The notes beneath the pieces were generated by a model. That model ran no database searches. It saw only the letters and a list, made by a program, of their open reading frames with translations, and had not been told where the DNA came from. Shown piece by piece: positions 41,811-51,344 of a stretch of 64,000 nucleotides of DNA (within the stretch, counting starts at the first letter, position 1; each line of letters opens with the position of its first letter). This stretch comes from Pseudomonas laurentiana (GTDB taxonomy: Bacteria > Pseudomonadota > Gammaproteobacteria > Pseudomonadales > Pseudomonadaceae). A program made the translations under genes and the position numbers. The stretch is taken from positions 99,484 to 163,483 of the forward strand of contig NZ_BMQU01000013.1 in assembly GCF_014648275.1 (NCBI RefSeq), given 5' to 3'.

Positions 41811-42812
41811 TCATTGCGCGTTGCACAGCGCCAGGCAGTTATCCAGCATGCGGTTGGAGAAGCCCCACTCGTTGTCATACCAGGCCAGCACCTTCAACAG
41901 TTTACCGTTGGCCTTGGTGTGGTTGGCGTCGAAAATCGACGACAGCGGGTTGTGGTTGAAGTCGCAGGAAACCAGCGGCAGGCTGTTGTAGCCCAGAACT
42001 TTCGAGTGTCGGCTGGCTTCCTTGAGCAGGGCATTGACCTCTTCGGCACTGGCCTCACGCTTGAGGTTTACCGTCAGATCGACCAGCGACACATTGATCA
42101 CGGGTACCCGTACCGCCATCCCGGTCAGTTTGCCGGCCAGCTCCGGCAACACCAGGCCTACCGCCTCGGCGGCGCCGGTCTTGCTCGGGATCATCGATTG
42201 GGTCGCCGAGCGCGCACGAAACGGGTCGCTGTGGTAAACGTCGGTGAGGTTCTGGTCGTTGGTGTAGGCGTGGATTGTGGTCATCAGGCCTTGCTCGATG
42301 CCCAGTTCGCGGTGCAGCACCTGTGCAACGGGAGCAAGGCAGTTGGTGGTACAGGAGGCACTGGAGATGATCTGGTGCGATTGGCGCAGGATGTCGTGGT
42401 TGACCCCGTACACAATGGTGGCGTCGGCGCCCTTGGCCGGTGCCGAGATAATGACTTTACGTGCCCCGGCAGTAAGATGGGCGGCCGCCTTGGCGCGGTC
42501 AGTGAACAGCCCGGTGCATTCAAAGACCACATCGATGGCTTCGGCCTTCCAGGGCAGCTCGGCAGGATTGCGAATGGCGCTTACCGCGATGCGGTCACCG
42601 TTGACGGTCAGGCTTTCCTGATCGAACTCGACACTGGCCTCGAACATCCCATGGACGCTGTCGTATTTGAGCAGGTGAGCGTTGATCGCGCTGTCACCCA
42701 GGTCGTTGATGGCGACGACCTGCAGGTCCTGACGGTAGCCTTGGGTATAGAGTGCACGAAGAATGTTGCGGCCGATGCGGCCAAAGCCATTGATTGCAAT
42801 TCGTAGGGTCAT
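41811..42812 (-). CDS. gap: Glyceraldehyde-3-phosphate dehydrogenase, type I
   Basis: A 333-residue NAD-linked GAPDH. The N-terminal Rossmann motif is INGFGRIGR, the catalytic cysteine is Cys154 in [11 protein letters not shown], and the phosphate site [13 protein letters not shown] is near the C-terminus. In this locus it takes the triose phosphate produced by Eda. It is divergent from edd with HexR operators between them, as known for the gap-1 gene of P. putida. The start at 42812 is chosen over an upstream codon that would add 16 unrelated residues. Confidence 0.95.
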   Translation of the reverse strand: MTLRIAINGFGRIGRNILRALYTQGYRQDLQVVAINDLGDSAINAHLLKYDSVHGMFEASVEFDQESLTVNGDRIAVSAIRNPAELPWKAEAIDVVFECTGLFTDRAKAAAHLTAGARKVIISAPAKGADATIVYGVNHDILRQSHQIISSASCTTNCLAPVAQVLHRELGIEQGLMTTIHAYTNDQNLTDVYHSDPFRARSATQSMIPSKTGAAEAVGLVLPELAGKLTGMAVRVPVINVSLVDLTVNLKREASAEEVNALLKEASRHSKVLGYNSLPLVSCDFNHNPLSSIFDANHTKANGKLLKVLAWYDNEWGFSNRMLDNCLALCNAQ

Positions 42813-42879
42813 GGAGCTGCCTCTTGCAGACCAGGTGAAGCCCGAGATGCGAGTAAACACTTCACTGAATCTGATTTTG

Positions 42880-42894
42880 TTGTTGGAATAACAA
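42880..42894. promoter_or_regulatory. HexR operator on the gap side
   Basis: TTGTT-GGAAT-AACAA is a perfect five-base-arm palindrome and fits the HexR consensus TTGT-N7-ACAA. It lies 68 bases upstream of the gap start. HexR releases DNA when 2-keto-3-deoxy-6-phosphogluconate is present. Confidence 0.75.
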
Positions 42895-42941
42895 GATTAT
42901 TCCTAAAAAAATAGAAAACAAGCCTTTTTGATGGCAGTATT

Positions 42942-42956
42942 TTGTTCAATATACAA
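42942..42956. promoter_or_regulatory. HexR operator on the edd side
   Basis: TTGT-TCAATAT-ACAA is a second exact match to TTGT-N7-ACAA, 124 bases upstream of the edd start and 62 bases from the first operator. Confidence 0.75.
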
Positions 42957-43079
42957 CGAGCGACCAAGCGGGTCGTCCTCCTGATACGACCGATCCCCTG
43001 CATAAGAGCCTAGGCGGGGATTGGCGATAAGGGAAACTGCCGCACAGATCGCAACCACCGCTAGCCTGGAGTCCAGTAC

Positions 43080-44906
43080 ATGCATCCGCGCATCCTTGAG
43101 GTCACCGAACGGTTGATCGCTCGCAGTCGTCCTACCCGCGAGCGCTACCTGCAACTGATTCGCGGAGCCGCCAGTGACGGCCCGATGCGAGCCAAGCTGC
43201 AATGCGCCAACTTTGCCCATGGTGTGGCTGGCTGTGCCCCTCAGGACAAGCAGAACCTGCGCCTGATGAACTCGGCCAACGTCGCCATCGTCTCGGCCTA
43301 CAACGACATGCTCTCGGCGCATCAGCCCTACGAGCACTTCCCCGATCAGATCAAGCAGGCATTGCGCGAGGTCGGATCGGTCGGTCAGTTCGCAGGCGGT
43401 GTGCCGGCGATGTGCGATGGTGTCACTCAGGGTGAGCCCGGCATGGAACTGGCGTTGGCCAGCCGCGAGGTGATCGCCATGGCGACTGCGGTGGCGCTGT
43501 CGCACAACATGTTTGACGCAACGCTGTGCCTGGGGATCTGTGACAAGATCGTTCCCGGACTGATGATGGGCGCGCTGCGTTTCGGTCATCTGCCGACGAT
43601 GTTCGTCCCGGGTGGGCCGATGCCGTCGGGGATCTCCAACAAGGAAAAAGCCGACGTGCGTCAGCGTTATGCTGAAGGCAAGGCCAGTCGCGAAGAGCTG
43701 CTGGAGTCGGAGATGAAGTCCTACCATAGCCCTGGCACCTGCACCTTCTATGGCACCGCCAACACCAACCAGTTGCTGATGGAAGTGATGGGGCTGCACT
43801 TGCCGGGTGCATCGTTCGTCAACCCCTACACGCCATTGCGTGATGCCCTGACTGCCCATGCAGCGCAGCAGGTCACGAGGATGACCAAGGCCAGCGGCAA
43901 CTTCATGCCATTGGGCGAAATCGTCGACGAGAAGGCGCTGGTCAATTCCATCGTTGCCCTGCATGCCACGGGCGGCTCGACCAACCATACCCTGCACATG
44001 CCGGCTATTGCCCAGGCGGCAGGTATCCAGCTGACCTGGCAGGACATGGCCGACCTTTCTGAGGTCGTGCCGACGCTGTCGCATGTCTACCCTAACGGCA
44101 AAGCCGACATCAACCACTTCCAGGCCGCGGGCGGCATGGCGTTCCTGATTCGCGAGCTGCTTGATGGCGGCCTGCTGCACGAGGACGTCAACACGGTTGC
44201 GGGGCACGGGCTGCGCCGCTACACCCAGGAACCGTTCCTGGATGAGGGCAAGCTGGTCTGGCGTGATGGCCCGACGGCCAGCCTGGACGAGAGCATCCTG
44301 CGCCCACTGGCCCGTCCATTCTCGCCTGAGGGCGGTTTGCGGGTCATGCAGGGCAACCTGGGGCTGGGCGTGATGAAAGTCTCGGCGGTGGCCCCGGAGC
44401 ATCAGGTGGTCGAAGCCCCGGCACGGGTCTTCCACGATCAGCAGGCATTGGCCGACGCCTTCAAGGCCGGTGAGCTGGAGCACGATTTTGTCGCGGTGAT
44501 GCGTTTTCAAGGACCGCGCAGCAATGGCATGCCAGAGCTGCACAAAATGACGCCGTTTCTCGGTGTGCTGCAGGACCGTGGCTTCAAGGTGGCGCTGGTC
44601 ACCGATGGGCGCATGTCTGGCGCCTCGGGCAAGATTCCCGCAGCCATCCATGTCTGCCCGGAAGCCTTCGATGGTGGCCCGCTGGCGCGGGTACGCGATG
44701 GCGACATCATTCGTGTCGATGGTCATACGGGCACACTGCTGGTACGTGTCGATGAGGCCGAGCTGGCGGCAAGGCCGCTGGCGCAAGCGCCAACCGGCAA
44801 TGACCTTGGCTGTGGGCGCGAGCTGTTCGGTTTCATGCGCCACGCGATGAGTTCGGCACAGCACGGCGCCAGCGCCTTCACCGCCTCGCTGGAGGCGCTC
44901 AAATGA
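43080..44906 (+). CDS. edd: Edd, 6-phosphogluconate dehydratase
   Basis: A 608-residue IlvD/Edd-family dehydratase with an Fe-S cluster, turning 6-phosphogluconate into KDPG. Typical segments are [38 protein letters not shown] and [14 protein letters not shown], whose cysteines are likely cluster ligands, and the C-terminal [18 protein letters not shown]. It overlaps glk by four bases (ATGA). Confidence 0.97.
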   Translation: MHPRILEVTERLIARSRPTRERYLQLIRGAASDGPMRAKLQCANFAHGVAGCAPQDKQNLRLMNSANVAIVSAYNDMLSAHQPYEHFPDQIKQALREVGSVGQFAGGVPAMCDGVTQGEPGMELALASREVIAMATAVALSHNMFDATLCLGICDKIVPGLMMGALRFGHLPTMFVPGGPMPSGISNKEKADVRQRYAEGKASREELLESEMKSYHSPGTCTFYGTANTNQLLMEVMGLHLPGASFVNPYTPLRDALTAHAAQQVTRMTKASGNFMPLGEIVDEKALVNSIVALHATGGSTNHTLHMPAIAQAAGIQLTWQDMADLSEVVPTLSHVYPNGKADINHFQAAGGMAFLIRELLDGGLLHEDVNTVAGHGLRRYTQEPFLDEGKLVWRDGPTASLDESILRPLARPFSPEGGLRVMQGNLGLGVMKVSAVAPEHQVVEAPARVFHDQQALADAFKAGELEHDFVAVMRFQGPRSNGMPELHKMTPFLGVLQDRGFKVALVTDGRMSGASGKIPAAIHVCPEAFDGGPLARVRDGDIIRVDGHTGTLLVRVDEAELAARPLAQAPTGNDLGCGRELFGFMRHAMSSAQHGASAFTASLEALK

Positions 44907-45859
44907 AGCGTGCGCTGGTGGGTGACATCGGTGGCACCAATGCCCGTTTTGCCCTGTGGGAAAACGATCGGATGCACTCGGTCAAGGTCTATCAGACCGC
45001 CGACTACACCAGCCCGGAACAGGCCATCGACGCCTATCTGAACGACCATGACCTGGCGCGTGGCGCCTTGGGCTCCGTGTGCCTGGCGGTCGCCGGCCCG
45101 GTGGACGGCGATGCGTTTCGCTTCACCAACAACCACTGGCGGCTCAGTCGGCAGGCGTTCTGCAAGACCCTGCAGGTGGATGAACTGCTGCTGATCAACG
45201 ACTTCTCGGCCATGGCCCTGGGCATGACACGATTGCAGCCTGGCGAGTTTCGCGAGGTGTGTGCCGGGCAGGCTGAAGCGGTGCGTCCGGCGGTGGTCAT
45301 CGGCCCGGGTACAGGCCTGGGTGTCGGTACCTTGCTGTCGTTGGGCGAAGGGCGCTGGATGGCCTTGCCGGGTGAGGGCGGCCATGTCGACCTGCCGGTT
45401 GGTAACGCCCGTGAAGCGGCGATTCGCCAGCAGATCGAACGTGAGATCGGCCATGTCAGTGCCGAAACCGTGCTCAGTGGCGGCGGCCTGCTGCGCTTGT
45501 ACCAGGCGATCTGTCTATTGGATGGTCATCGTGCGGTGTTACAGACCCCGGCTGCGATCACTGAGGCAGCCCTGGCCGGCGAACCGTTGGCGTGTTCGGT
45601 GATTGAGCAGTTCTGTCGCTTCCTGGGGCGGGTGGCGGGTAACAATGTCCTGACCCTGGGGGCGCGCGGTGGTGTGTACATTGTCGGCGGCGTGATTCCG
45701 CGTTTCGCCGAGCTGTTCCTGAACAGCGGGTTTGCCGAGTGCTTTGCTGACAAGGGCTGCATGAGCGGCTATTTCAAGGGTGTGCCGGTATGGCTGGTGA
45801 CGGCCGAGTTTTCCGGCTTGCTTGGCGCCGGTGTCGCCTTGCAGCAGAAACAGGCCTGA
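44903..45859 (+). CDS. glk: Glk, glucokinase
   Basis: A 318-residue ATP-dependent glucokinase of the proteobacterial Glk family. The N-terminal phosphate loop is [12 protein letters not shown], the substrate site [13 protein letters not shown], and the catalytic region [12 protein letters not shown] and [11 protein letters not shown]. It phosphorylates glucose imported by GtsABCD. It is translationally coupled to edd and followed 47 bases later by gltR. Confidence 0.95.
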   Translation: MKRALVGDIGGTNARFALWENDRMHSVKVYQTADYTSPEQAIDAYLNDHDLARGALGSVCLAVAGPVDGDAFRFTNNHWRLSRQAFCKTLQVDELLLINDFSAMALGMTRLQPGEFREVCAGQAEAVRPAVVIGPGTGLGVGTLLSLGEGRWMALPGEGGHVDLPVGNAREAAIRQQIEREIGHVSAETVLSGGGLLRLYQAICLLDGHRAVLQTPAAITEAALAGEPLACSVIEQFCRFLGRVAGNNVLTLGARGGVYIVGGVIPRFAELFLNSGFAECFADKGCMSGYFKGVPVWLVTAEFSGLLGAGVALQQKQA

Positions 45860-45906
45860 GGGTCTAAGCGTGCAGCGGGCAACAAGACCCGCCAAGGATC
45901 AATGCA

Positions 45907-46632
45907 TTGAGTACTGCCGGTAAGTCGATCCTGCTGGTCGATGATGACCAGGACATTCGTGAGCTGCTGCAAGCCTACCTGAGCCGTTCAGGCTTTGCGG
46001 TGTGCGCGGTGGCTAACGGTCAGGGGTTTCGCCAGGCACTGGACGAGGGAGGCCACGATTTGGTGATCCTCGACGTGATGCTTCCGGATGAAGATGGTTT
46101 CAGCTTGTGTCGCTGGACTCGCCAGCATCCGCGCCAATCCCAGGTGCCGATCATCATGTTGACGGCCAGCTCCGATGAGGCTGATCGGGTGATTGGCCTG
46201 GAGCTGGGGGCCGACGATTATCTGGGCAAGCCGTTCAGCCCGCGCGAGTTGCAGGCGCGAATCAAGGCCCTGCTGCGCCGCGCCGGTTTTGCGTACGAGC
46301 GTAACGGCGGCGAGGTGCTCGAGTTTGATGAGTGGCGGTTGGACACGGTCAGTCACCGGCTGTTTCACCGTGACGGTGAAGAGGTGATCCTGTCGGGGGC
46401 GGATTTTGCCCTGCTCAAGCTGTTTCTCGATCGTCCGCAACAAATCCTCGACCGCGACACCATCGGCAATGCCACCCGTGGGCGGGAGCCGATGCCACTG
46501 GACCGGATCGTCGACATGGCGGTCAGCCGCCTGCGCCAGCGTCTGCGTGACACCGATAAACCACCCCGTTTGATTCGCACCGTTCGCGGCAGCGGTTATC
46601 TGCTGGCAGCCCATGTCACGTCTGCGCACTGA
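45907..46632 (+). CDS. gltR: GltR, OmpR-type response regulator of glucose uptake
   Basis: A 241-residue regulator with a receiver domain (acidic pocket LLVDDDQDI, phospho-acceptor Asp56 in LVILDVMLP, Lys in LGKPFSP) and a C-terminal winged helix (RLIRTVRGSGYLLA). The reading frame begins with TTG at 45907, seven bases after an AAGGA site; no in-frame ATG gives a better start. Its partner kinase overlaps the 3' end. In Pseudomonas this pair controls glucose transport genes, which follow downstream. Confidence 0.88.
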   Translation: MSTAGKSILLVDDDQDIRELLQAYLSRSGFAVCAVANGQGFRQALDEGGHDLVILDVMLPDEDGFSLCRWTRQHPRQSQVPIIMLTASSDEADRVIGLELGADDYLGKPFSPRELQARIKALLRRAGFAYERNGGEVLEFDEWRLDTVSHRLFHRDGEEVILSGADFALLKLFLDRPQQILDRDTIGNATRGREPMPLDRIVDMAVSRLRQRLRDTDKPPRLIRTVRGSGYLLAAHVTSAH

Positions 46633-48073
46633 GCGGCGCTGGCGCCTGCCGTGGCCGCGCTCGCTGCTCGGGCGAATGCTGCTATTGACGTTGTTGGCGG
46701 TGTTGCTGGCCCAGGGGCTGGCCAGCCTGATCTGGCTATCGCAGTTGCGTGCCAGCCAATTGGAGGGCTTGGTAGCCAGTGCGCGCAGCCTGGCTCACTC
46801 GATGACCGCCAGTGTCAGTTACTTTCGCTCTCTGCCTGTGGCCTATCGGCCGATGGTGCTGGACCAATTGCGTAGCATGGGCGGTACCCGTTTTGTCGTG
46901 TCGCTCAATGATCGGCCGTTGGACATGCAGATGTTGCCCGCCACACCACGCAAAAAGGCGGTGATCGAGGCGGTGGAGCAGGTATTGCGCCAGCGCCTGG
47001 GTGAGCAGATGAGTATCTCTGTTGAGTTCGTCAGCCCTCGAGAGCTGCGGGTGTTCAACAGTGGCCTGAAACTGGATGAATTACCGCGTTCCTGGGCGCA
47101 TTACGCGCTGACCCTGGCGCCACTCGATCCGCCGGTGCTGGTGACACAAATCGGCTTGGCGCCGGGGGAGTGGCTGTACATCGCCTCACTGTTGCCCGAG
47201 CCCTACACCAGCCTGGAAGAGGAGGGCGTGCCAGGTCAGCAGATCGGTTTCATGGTGTTGACCAGTACCTTTCTGTTGTTGTTTATCGGTGTACTGGTGC
47301 ATTGGCAGAGTCGCCCGTTGAAGCGCCTGGCACGGGCTGCGCGGGACCTTTCGCTAGGGGCTGCCGAGGTAGAGCCGGTGGTCGAAGGAGGTGGTAGCGA
47401 AGTGGTTGAGGTGGGCCGCGCCTTTAATGCCATGCGCGAGCGCATCAGCCGTTATTTGACCGAGCGCAGTCAGTTGTTCAGCGCCATTTCCCATGACCTG
47501 CGCACCCCGATCACTCGGCTGCGACTGCGGGTCGAATTGTTGGATGACGAGCAGCTGCAGCACAAATTCAGCCGTGATCTGGATGAGCTGGAGATGCTGG
47601 TGAAGGGCGCGCTGCAGTGTGTGAAAGATACCGACATCCACGAGAACATCGAACCGATCGATCTGGCCCAGGCGCTGCATGGCTTGATCGAACCCTACCT
47701 GGGGACCGGTCAGGTCACCCTTGAGGGACAGGTACTGGCGCCTTACCCCGGCAAACCGCTGGCGCTGCGTCGGTGCATGGGCAACCTGATCGACAATGCA
47801 CTCAAGTATGGCCAGCGTGCGCACCTGAGGATTGAAGATGGCGATCAGGCGTTCGTGCTGCATGTCGATGACGAAGGTCCTGGCGTGCCCGAGCAGCGCC
47901 TGGAACAGGTGTTCGAGCCGCACTTCAGGCTGGCCGGGCAGCAACAGGGATATGGCCTTGGCCTGGGGATCGCCCGCAATATCGCTCACAGTCATGGCGG
48001 CGAGCTGACCCTGCAAAACCTGCGTGAAGGGGGGCTGCGGGTAACCCTGAGCCTGCCGCGAACCGGTGATTGA
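46613..48073 (+). CDS. gltS: GltS/GtrS, sensor histidine kinase partner of GltR
   Basis: A 486-residue inner-membrane kinase with two transmembrane helices (about 18-45 and 213-236) flanking a periplasmic sensor region, then HAMP, the phospho-accepting His294 in SAISHDLRTPITRL, the N-box GNLIDNALKYG and the G-box YGLGLGIARN. The P. aeruginosa orthologue GtrS is reported to sense 2-ketogluconate-type ligands. It overlaps gltR by 20 bases. Read together with edd-glk. Confidence 0.88.
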   Translation: MSRLRTERRWRLPWPRSLLGRMLLLTLLAVLLAQGLASLIWLSQLRASQLEGLVASARSLAHSMTASVSYFRSLPVAYRPMVLDQLRSMGGTRFVVSLNDRPLDMQMLPATPRKKAVIEAVEQVLRQRLGEQMSISVEFVSPRELRVFNSGLKLDELPRSWAHYALTLAPLDPPVLVTQIGLAPGEWLYIASLLPEPYTSLEEEGVPGQQIGFMVLTSTFLLLFIGVLVHWQSRPLKRLARAARDLSLGAAEVEPVVEGGGSEVVEVGRAFNAMRERISRYLTERSQLFSAISHDLRTPITRLRLRVELLDDEQLQHKFSRDLDELEMLVKGALQCVKDTDIHENIEPIDLAQALHGLIEPYLGTGQVTLEGQVLAPYPGKPLALRRCMGNLIDNALKYGQRAHLRIEDGDQAFVLHVDDEGPGVPEQRLEQVFEPHFRLAGQQQGYGLGLGIARNIAHSHGGELTLQNLREGGLRVTLSLPRTGD

Positions 48074-48117
48074 ATACGCTGAATCGGCAGACGGTTCGCA
48101 GGGCATGCCGTTCCGGC

Positions 48118-48139
48118 AATGTCACCGTTTGGTGACATT
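48118..48139. promoter_or_regulatory. Perfect dyad upstream of gtsA
   Basis: AATGTCACC and GGTGACATT (nine-base arms, four-base centre) lie 107 bases before the gtsA start and 45 bases after gltS. There is no T tract, so a protein-binding operator is as likely as an RNA hairpin. I cannot assign the protein. Confidence 0.5.
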
Positions 48140-48221
48140 CGCACATCCCTTCGTTACGTCCGTCGGGTGGGCCTCTGGTTAGACTGCCATGCAGCGCAAG
48201 CACCATGACTTGCACCTGCAT

Positions 48222-48234
48222 AACAACAAGAAAA
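48222..48234 (+). promoter_or_regulatory. Crc/Hfq catabolite-repression motif at gtsA
   Basis: AACAACAAGAAAA contains the AAnAAnAA pattern bound by Hfq with Crc in Pseudomonas and lies 12 bases before the gtsA ATG, touching the AAGG ribosome site. Binding would block translation when preferred carbon sources are present. Confidence 0.7.
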
Positions 48235-48245
48235 GGTTCCCTTCG

Positions 48246-49508
48246 ATGAATGCGATTACTCGCCTCGCCGCTGTCATTTCTTTCGCCTCCTTGCTACCCC
48301 TGAGCGCCGTCGCTGCCGATCCCGGTACTGTGGAAGTGCTGCACTGGTGGACGTCCGGTGGTGAAGCCAAGGCTGTGGAGACCCTGAAGGAACAGGTCAA
48401 GAAAGACGGTTTCGTCTGGAAGGACAACGCCGTTGCCGGTGGCGGTGGTGCAGCCGCCATGACCGTGCTGAAAACCCGGGCCATTTCCGGTAACCCTCCT
48501 GCTGCGGCCCAGATCAAGGGCCCGGACATTCAGGAGTGGGGCGCCCTCGGCCTGCTGACCGAACTGGATGACGTGTCCAAGGCCAACCATTGGGATGCGT
48601 TGCTGCCCAAGCAAGTCGCCGACATCATGAAGTACGACGGTCACTACGTTGCGGTGCCGGTGAATATCCATCGGGTCAACTGGCTGTGGATCAACCCGCA
48701 GGTGTTCGAGAAGGCCGGTGCCAAGGTGCCGACCACCCTTGATGAGCTCTTTGCTGCTGCCGACACGCTCAAGGCCGCAGGCTTCACTGCGTTTGCCCAT
48801 GGTGGCCAGCCATGGCAGGACAGCACGGTTTTCGAAGACCTGGCGCTGAGCATTCTGGGGAACAAGGGCTATCACGCGGCGTTCGTCGAACTGGACGAGC
48901 AGGCCCTGACCGGCGAGAAAATGGTCGAGGTATTCAAGACCTTGCAGCGCCTGGGCACCTACATGGACCCTAACCGTGCGGGGCGTGACTGGAACATCGC
49001 GGCGGCCGAGGTCATCAGTGGCAAGGCGGGCATGCAGATCATGGGCGACTGGGCCAAGAGCGAGTGGACCGCTGCTGGCAAGGTCGCTGGCAAGGATTAC
49101 CTGTGCGTAGCCTTCCCGGGAACCCAGGGCAGTTTTACTTACAACATCGACTCGCTGGCGATGTTCAAGCTCAAGAACGAGAACGACATCAAGGCCCAGA
49201 ACGACTTGGCCAAGGTCGCCCTGGAGCCGGAGTTCCAGACCGTGTTCAACCAGAACAAAGGCTCGCTGCCGGTGCGCCAGGACATGGACATGAGCCTATT
49301 CGATGCCTGCACGCAGAAGTCGTCGGTGGACTTCAAGGACGCTGAAAAAGGCAACGGCCTGCAGCCGAGCATGGCGCATAACATGGCCACGTCGCTGGCT
49401 GTGCAGGGGGCCATCTTCGATGTGGTCACCAACTTCCTCAATGACCCGAAGGCTGATCCGGCCACGGCGGTCAAGCAACTGAGCTCGGCGATCAAGTCAG
49501 CCAAGTGA
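48246..49508 (+). CDS. gtsA: GtsA, glucose ABC transporter substrate-binding protein
   Basis: A 420-residue periplasmic protein of the extracellular solute-binding family 1. The signal peptide is cleaved near residue 23 (after VAA). The mature start [17 protein letters not shown] is typical of glucose/mannose-binding proteins of Pseudomonas. Lacking a lipobox, it is free in the periplasm. The ATG at 48246 was chosen because an upstream in-frame ATG would place 19 basic residues before the signal peptide. First of gtsABCD-oprB. Confidence 0.95.
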   Translation: MNAITRLAAVISFASLLPLSAVAADPGTVEVLHWWTSGGEAKAVETLKEQVKKDGFVWKDNAVAGGGGAAAMTVLKTRAISGNPPAAAQIKGPDIQEWGALGLLTELDDVSKANHWDALLPKQVADIMKYDGHYVAVPVNIHRVNWLWINPQVFEKAGAKVPTTLDELFAAADTLKAAGFTAFAHGGQPWQDSTVFEDLALSILGNKGYHAAFVELDEQALTGEKMVEVFKTLQRLGTYMDPNRAGRDWNIAAAEVISGKAGMQIMGDWAKSEWTAAGKVAGKDYLCVAFPGTQGSFTYNIDSLAMFKLKNENDIKAQNDLAKVALEPEFQTVFNQNKGSLPVRQDMDMSLFDACTQKSSVDFKDAEKGNGLQPSMAHNMATSLAVQGAIFDVVTNFLNDPKADPATAVKQLSSAIKSAK

Positions 49509-49530
49509 GGGTGTGAGCCTGTTCCATCCC

Positions 49531-49573
49531 CTGTAGGCGCCGGCTTGGCCGGTGACGCGGCGCTTTGCGCCGC
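49531..49573. repeat. REP-like double hairpin between gtsA and gtsB
   Basis: Two adjacent stems, CCGG-CTTGG-CCGG (49540-49552) and GCGGCGC-TTT-GCGCCGC (49557-49573), fill the gap between gtsA and gtsB. Such elements after a binding-protein gene protect its mRNA and reduce read-through, which would raise GtsA over the membrane subunits. Confidence 0.6.
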
Positions 49574-49594
49574 CCTCCATTCGAGATTTCCACG

Positions 49595-50503
49595 ATGAGC
49601 ACTGTTGCTGCATTCAACAAGGCCTCGCCCCTCGACGCATTGCAACGCTGGCTGCCAAAACTGGTGCTGGCACCCAGCATGCTGATCGTCCTGGTGGGGT
49701 TCTATGGCTACATCTTCTGGACCTTCCTGCTGTCGTTCACCAACTCCAGTTTCATGCCCAGCTACAAGTGGGTGGGGCTGGCCCAGTACGCCAAGTTGCT
49801 GGAGAACGACCGGTGGTGGGTGGCGAGCAAGAACCTGATGGTGTTCGGTGGGCTGTTCATCAGCATCAGCCTGGTGGTTGGCGTGCTGTTGGCGGTGCTG
49901 CTCGATCAGCGTATCCGCCGTGAAGGCTTTATCCGCACCATCTACCTGTACCCGATGGCGCTCTCGATGATTGTCACCGGTACCGCCTGGAAGTGGCTGC
50001 TCAATCCCGGCCTGGGCCTGGACAAGCTGCTGCGTGACTGGGGCTGGGAAGGTTTTCGCCTGGACTGGCTGGTCGACCCGGACCGCGTTGTCTACTGCCT
50101 GGTCATTGCCGCCGTGTGGCAGGCCTCGGGCTTTGTCATGGCCTTGTTCCTGGCGGGCTTGCGGGGTGTGGACCCGTCGATCATTCGTGCTGCACAGGTC
50201 GATGGGGCAAGCCTGCCGAGCATTTACCTGCGCATTGTCCTGCCGAGCCTGCGCCCGGTGTTTTTCAGTGCATTGATGATCCTCGCGCACATTGCAATCA
50301 AGAGCTTTGACCTGGTCGCGGCCATGACCGCAGGCGGTCCGGGCTACGCCTCCGACCTGCCGGCGATGTTCATGTACGCCTTCACCTTCAGCCGCGGGCA
50401 AATGGGCATGGGCTCGGCCAGTGCGATCCTGATGCTGGGGGCGATCCTGTCGATCCTGGTGCCATACCTGTACTCGGAACTGAGGAACAAGCGCCATGAC
50501 TAA
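49595..50503 (+). CDS. gtsB: GtsB, glucose ABC transporter permease
   Basis: A 302-residue MalF-type permease with six membrane helices and the EAA-like coupling loop RAAQVDGASLPSIYLRIVLP. It works with GtsC and the ATPase GtsD. The start at 49595 is preferred over an upstream codon adding ten residues. It overlaps gtsC by eight bases. Confidence 0.95.
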   Translation: MSTVAAFNKASPLDALQRWLPKLVLAPSMLIVLVGFYGYIFWTFLLSFTNSSFMPSYKWVGLAQYAKLLENDRWWVASKNLMVFGGLFISISLVVGVLLAVLLDQRIRREGFIRTIYLYPMALSMIVTGTAWKWLLNPGLGLDKLLRDWGWEGFRLDWLVDPDRVVYCLVIAAVWQASGFVMALFLAGLRGVDPSIIRAAQVDGASLPSIYLRIVLPSLRPVFFSALMILAHIAIKSFDLVAAMTAGGPGYASDLPAMFMYAFTFSRGQMGMGSASAILMLGAILSILVPYLYSELRNKRHD

Positions 50504-51341
50504 GCCCCTTGCTTCGCGTGGTTTCAGCCTCGGTCGCCTGGCCATTTATGGCACCTTGCTGTTGGCCTGTGCGGTCTACCTGATCCCGCTGATCGTGATG
50601 TTGCTGACCAGTTTCAAATCGCCGGAGGACATCCGCACGGGCAACTTGCTGAGCTGGCCCGAAGTGATCACCGGCATCGGCTGGATCAAGGCCTGGGATA
50701 CCGTGGGTGGCTATTTCTGGAACTCGGTGAAAATCACTGTGCCGGCGGTGGTGGTTTCAACCCTGCTGGGGGCGCTTAACGGTTATGTGCTGTCGATGTG
50801 GCGCTTCCGTGGCTCGCAGTTGTTCTTCGGCTTGCTGTTGTTCGGCTGCTTCCTGCCGTTCCAGACGGTGTTGCTGCCGGCCTCGTTCACCCTCGGCAAG
50901 CTGGGCCTGGCCAGCACCACCACAGGCCTTGTGCTGGTGCATATCGTCTATGGCCTGGCCTTTACCACGCTGTTCTTCCGCAACTACTACACCAGTGTTC
51001 CGGACGCTCTGGTACGGGCGGCACGGCTCGATGGCGCAGGCTTCTTCACCATCTTCGGGAGGATCCTGCTACCGATGTCGGTGCCGATCATCATGGTCTG
51101 CCTGATCTGGCAGTTCACGCAGATCTGGAACGACTTTCTGTTCGGTGTGGTGTTCGCCAGTGGCGATGCCCAGCCGATCACCGTGGCGCTGAACAACCTG
51201 GTCAACACCAGTACCGGGGTCAAGGAATACAACGTCGACATGGCGGCGGCGATGATCGCCGGGTTACCGACCCTGTTGGTCTATGTGATGGCTGGCAAGT
51301 ATTTCCTGCGCGGGCTCACTGCCGGCGCGGTCAAGGGGTGA
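50496..51341 (+). CDS. gtsC: GtsC, glucose ABC transporter permease
   Basis: A 281-residue MalG-type permease with six membrane helices and coupling loop RAARLDGAGFFTIFGRILLP. The N-terminus is cytoplasmic and basic. It overlaps gtsB by eight bases and is followed by gtsD after three bases, so the three proteins are made together. Confidence 0.95.
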   Translation: MTKPLASRGFSLGRLAIYGTLLLACAVYLIPLIVMLLTSFKSPEDIRTGNLLSWPEVITGIGWIKAWDTVGGYFWNSVKITVPAVVVSTLLGALNGYVLSMWRFRGSQLFFGLLLFGCFLPFQTVLLPASFTLGKLGLASTTTGLVLVHIVYGLAFTTLFFRNYYTSVPDALVRAARLDGAGFFTIFGRILLPMSVPIIMVCLIWQFTQIWNDFLFGVVFASGDAQPITVALNNLVNTSTGVKEYNVDMAAAMIAGLPTLLVYVMAGKYFLRGLTAGAVKG

Positions 51342-51344
51342 ATT

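Noticed and set aside
42903-44864. 653-codon open frame opposite edd
   Set aside because: Antisense of edd with a low-complexity His/Gln/Arg-rich translation and no family features.
49139-50545. 468-codon minus-strand frame opposite gtsA and gtsB
   Set aside because: Shadow frame rich in His/Gln; spans the REP-like hairpin region.
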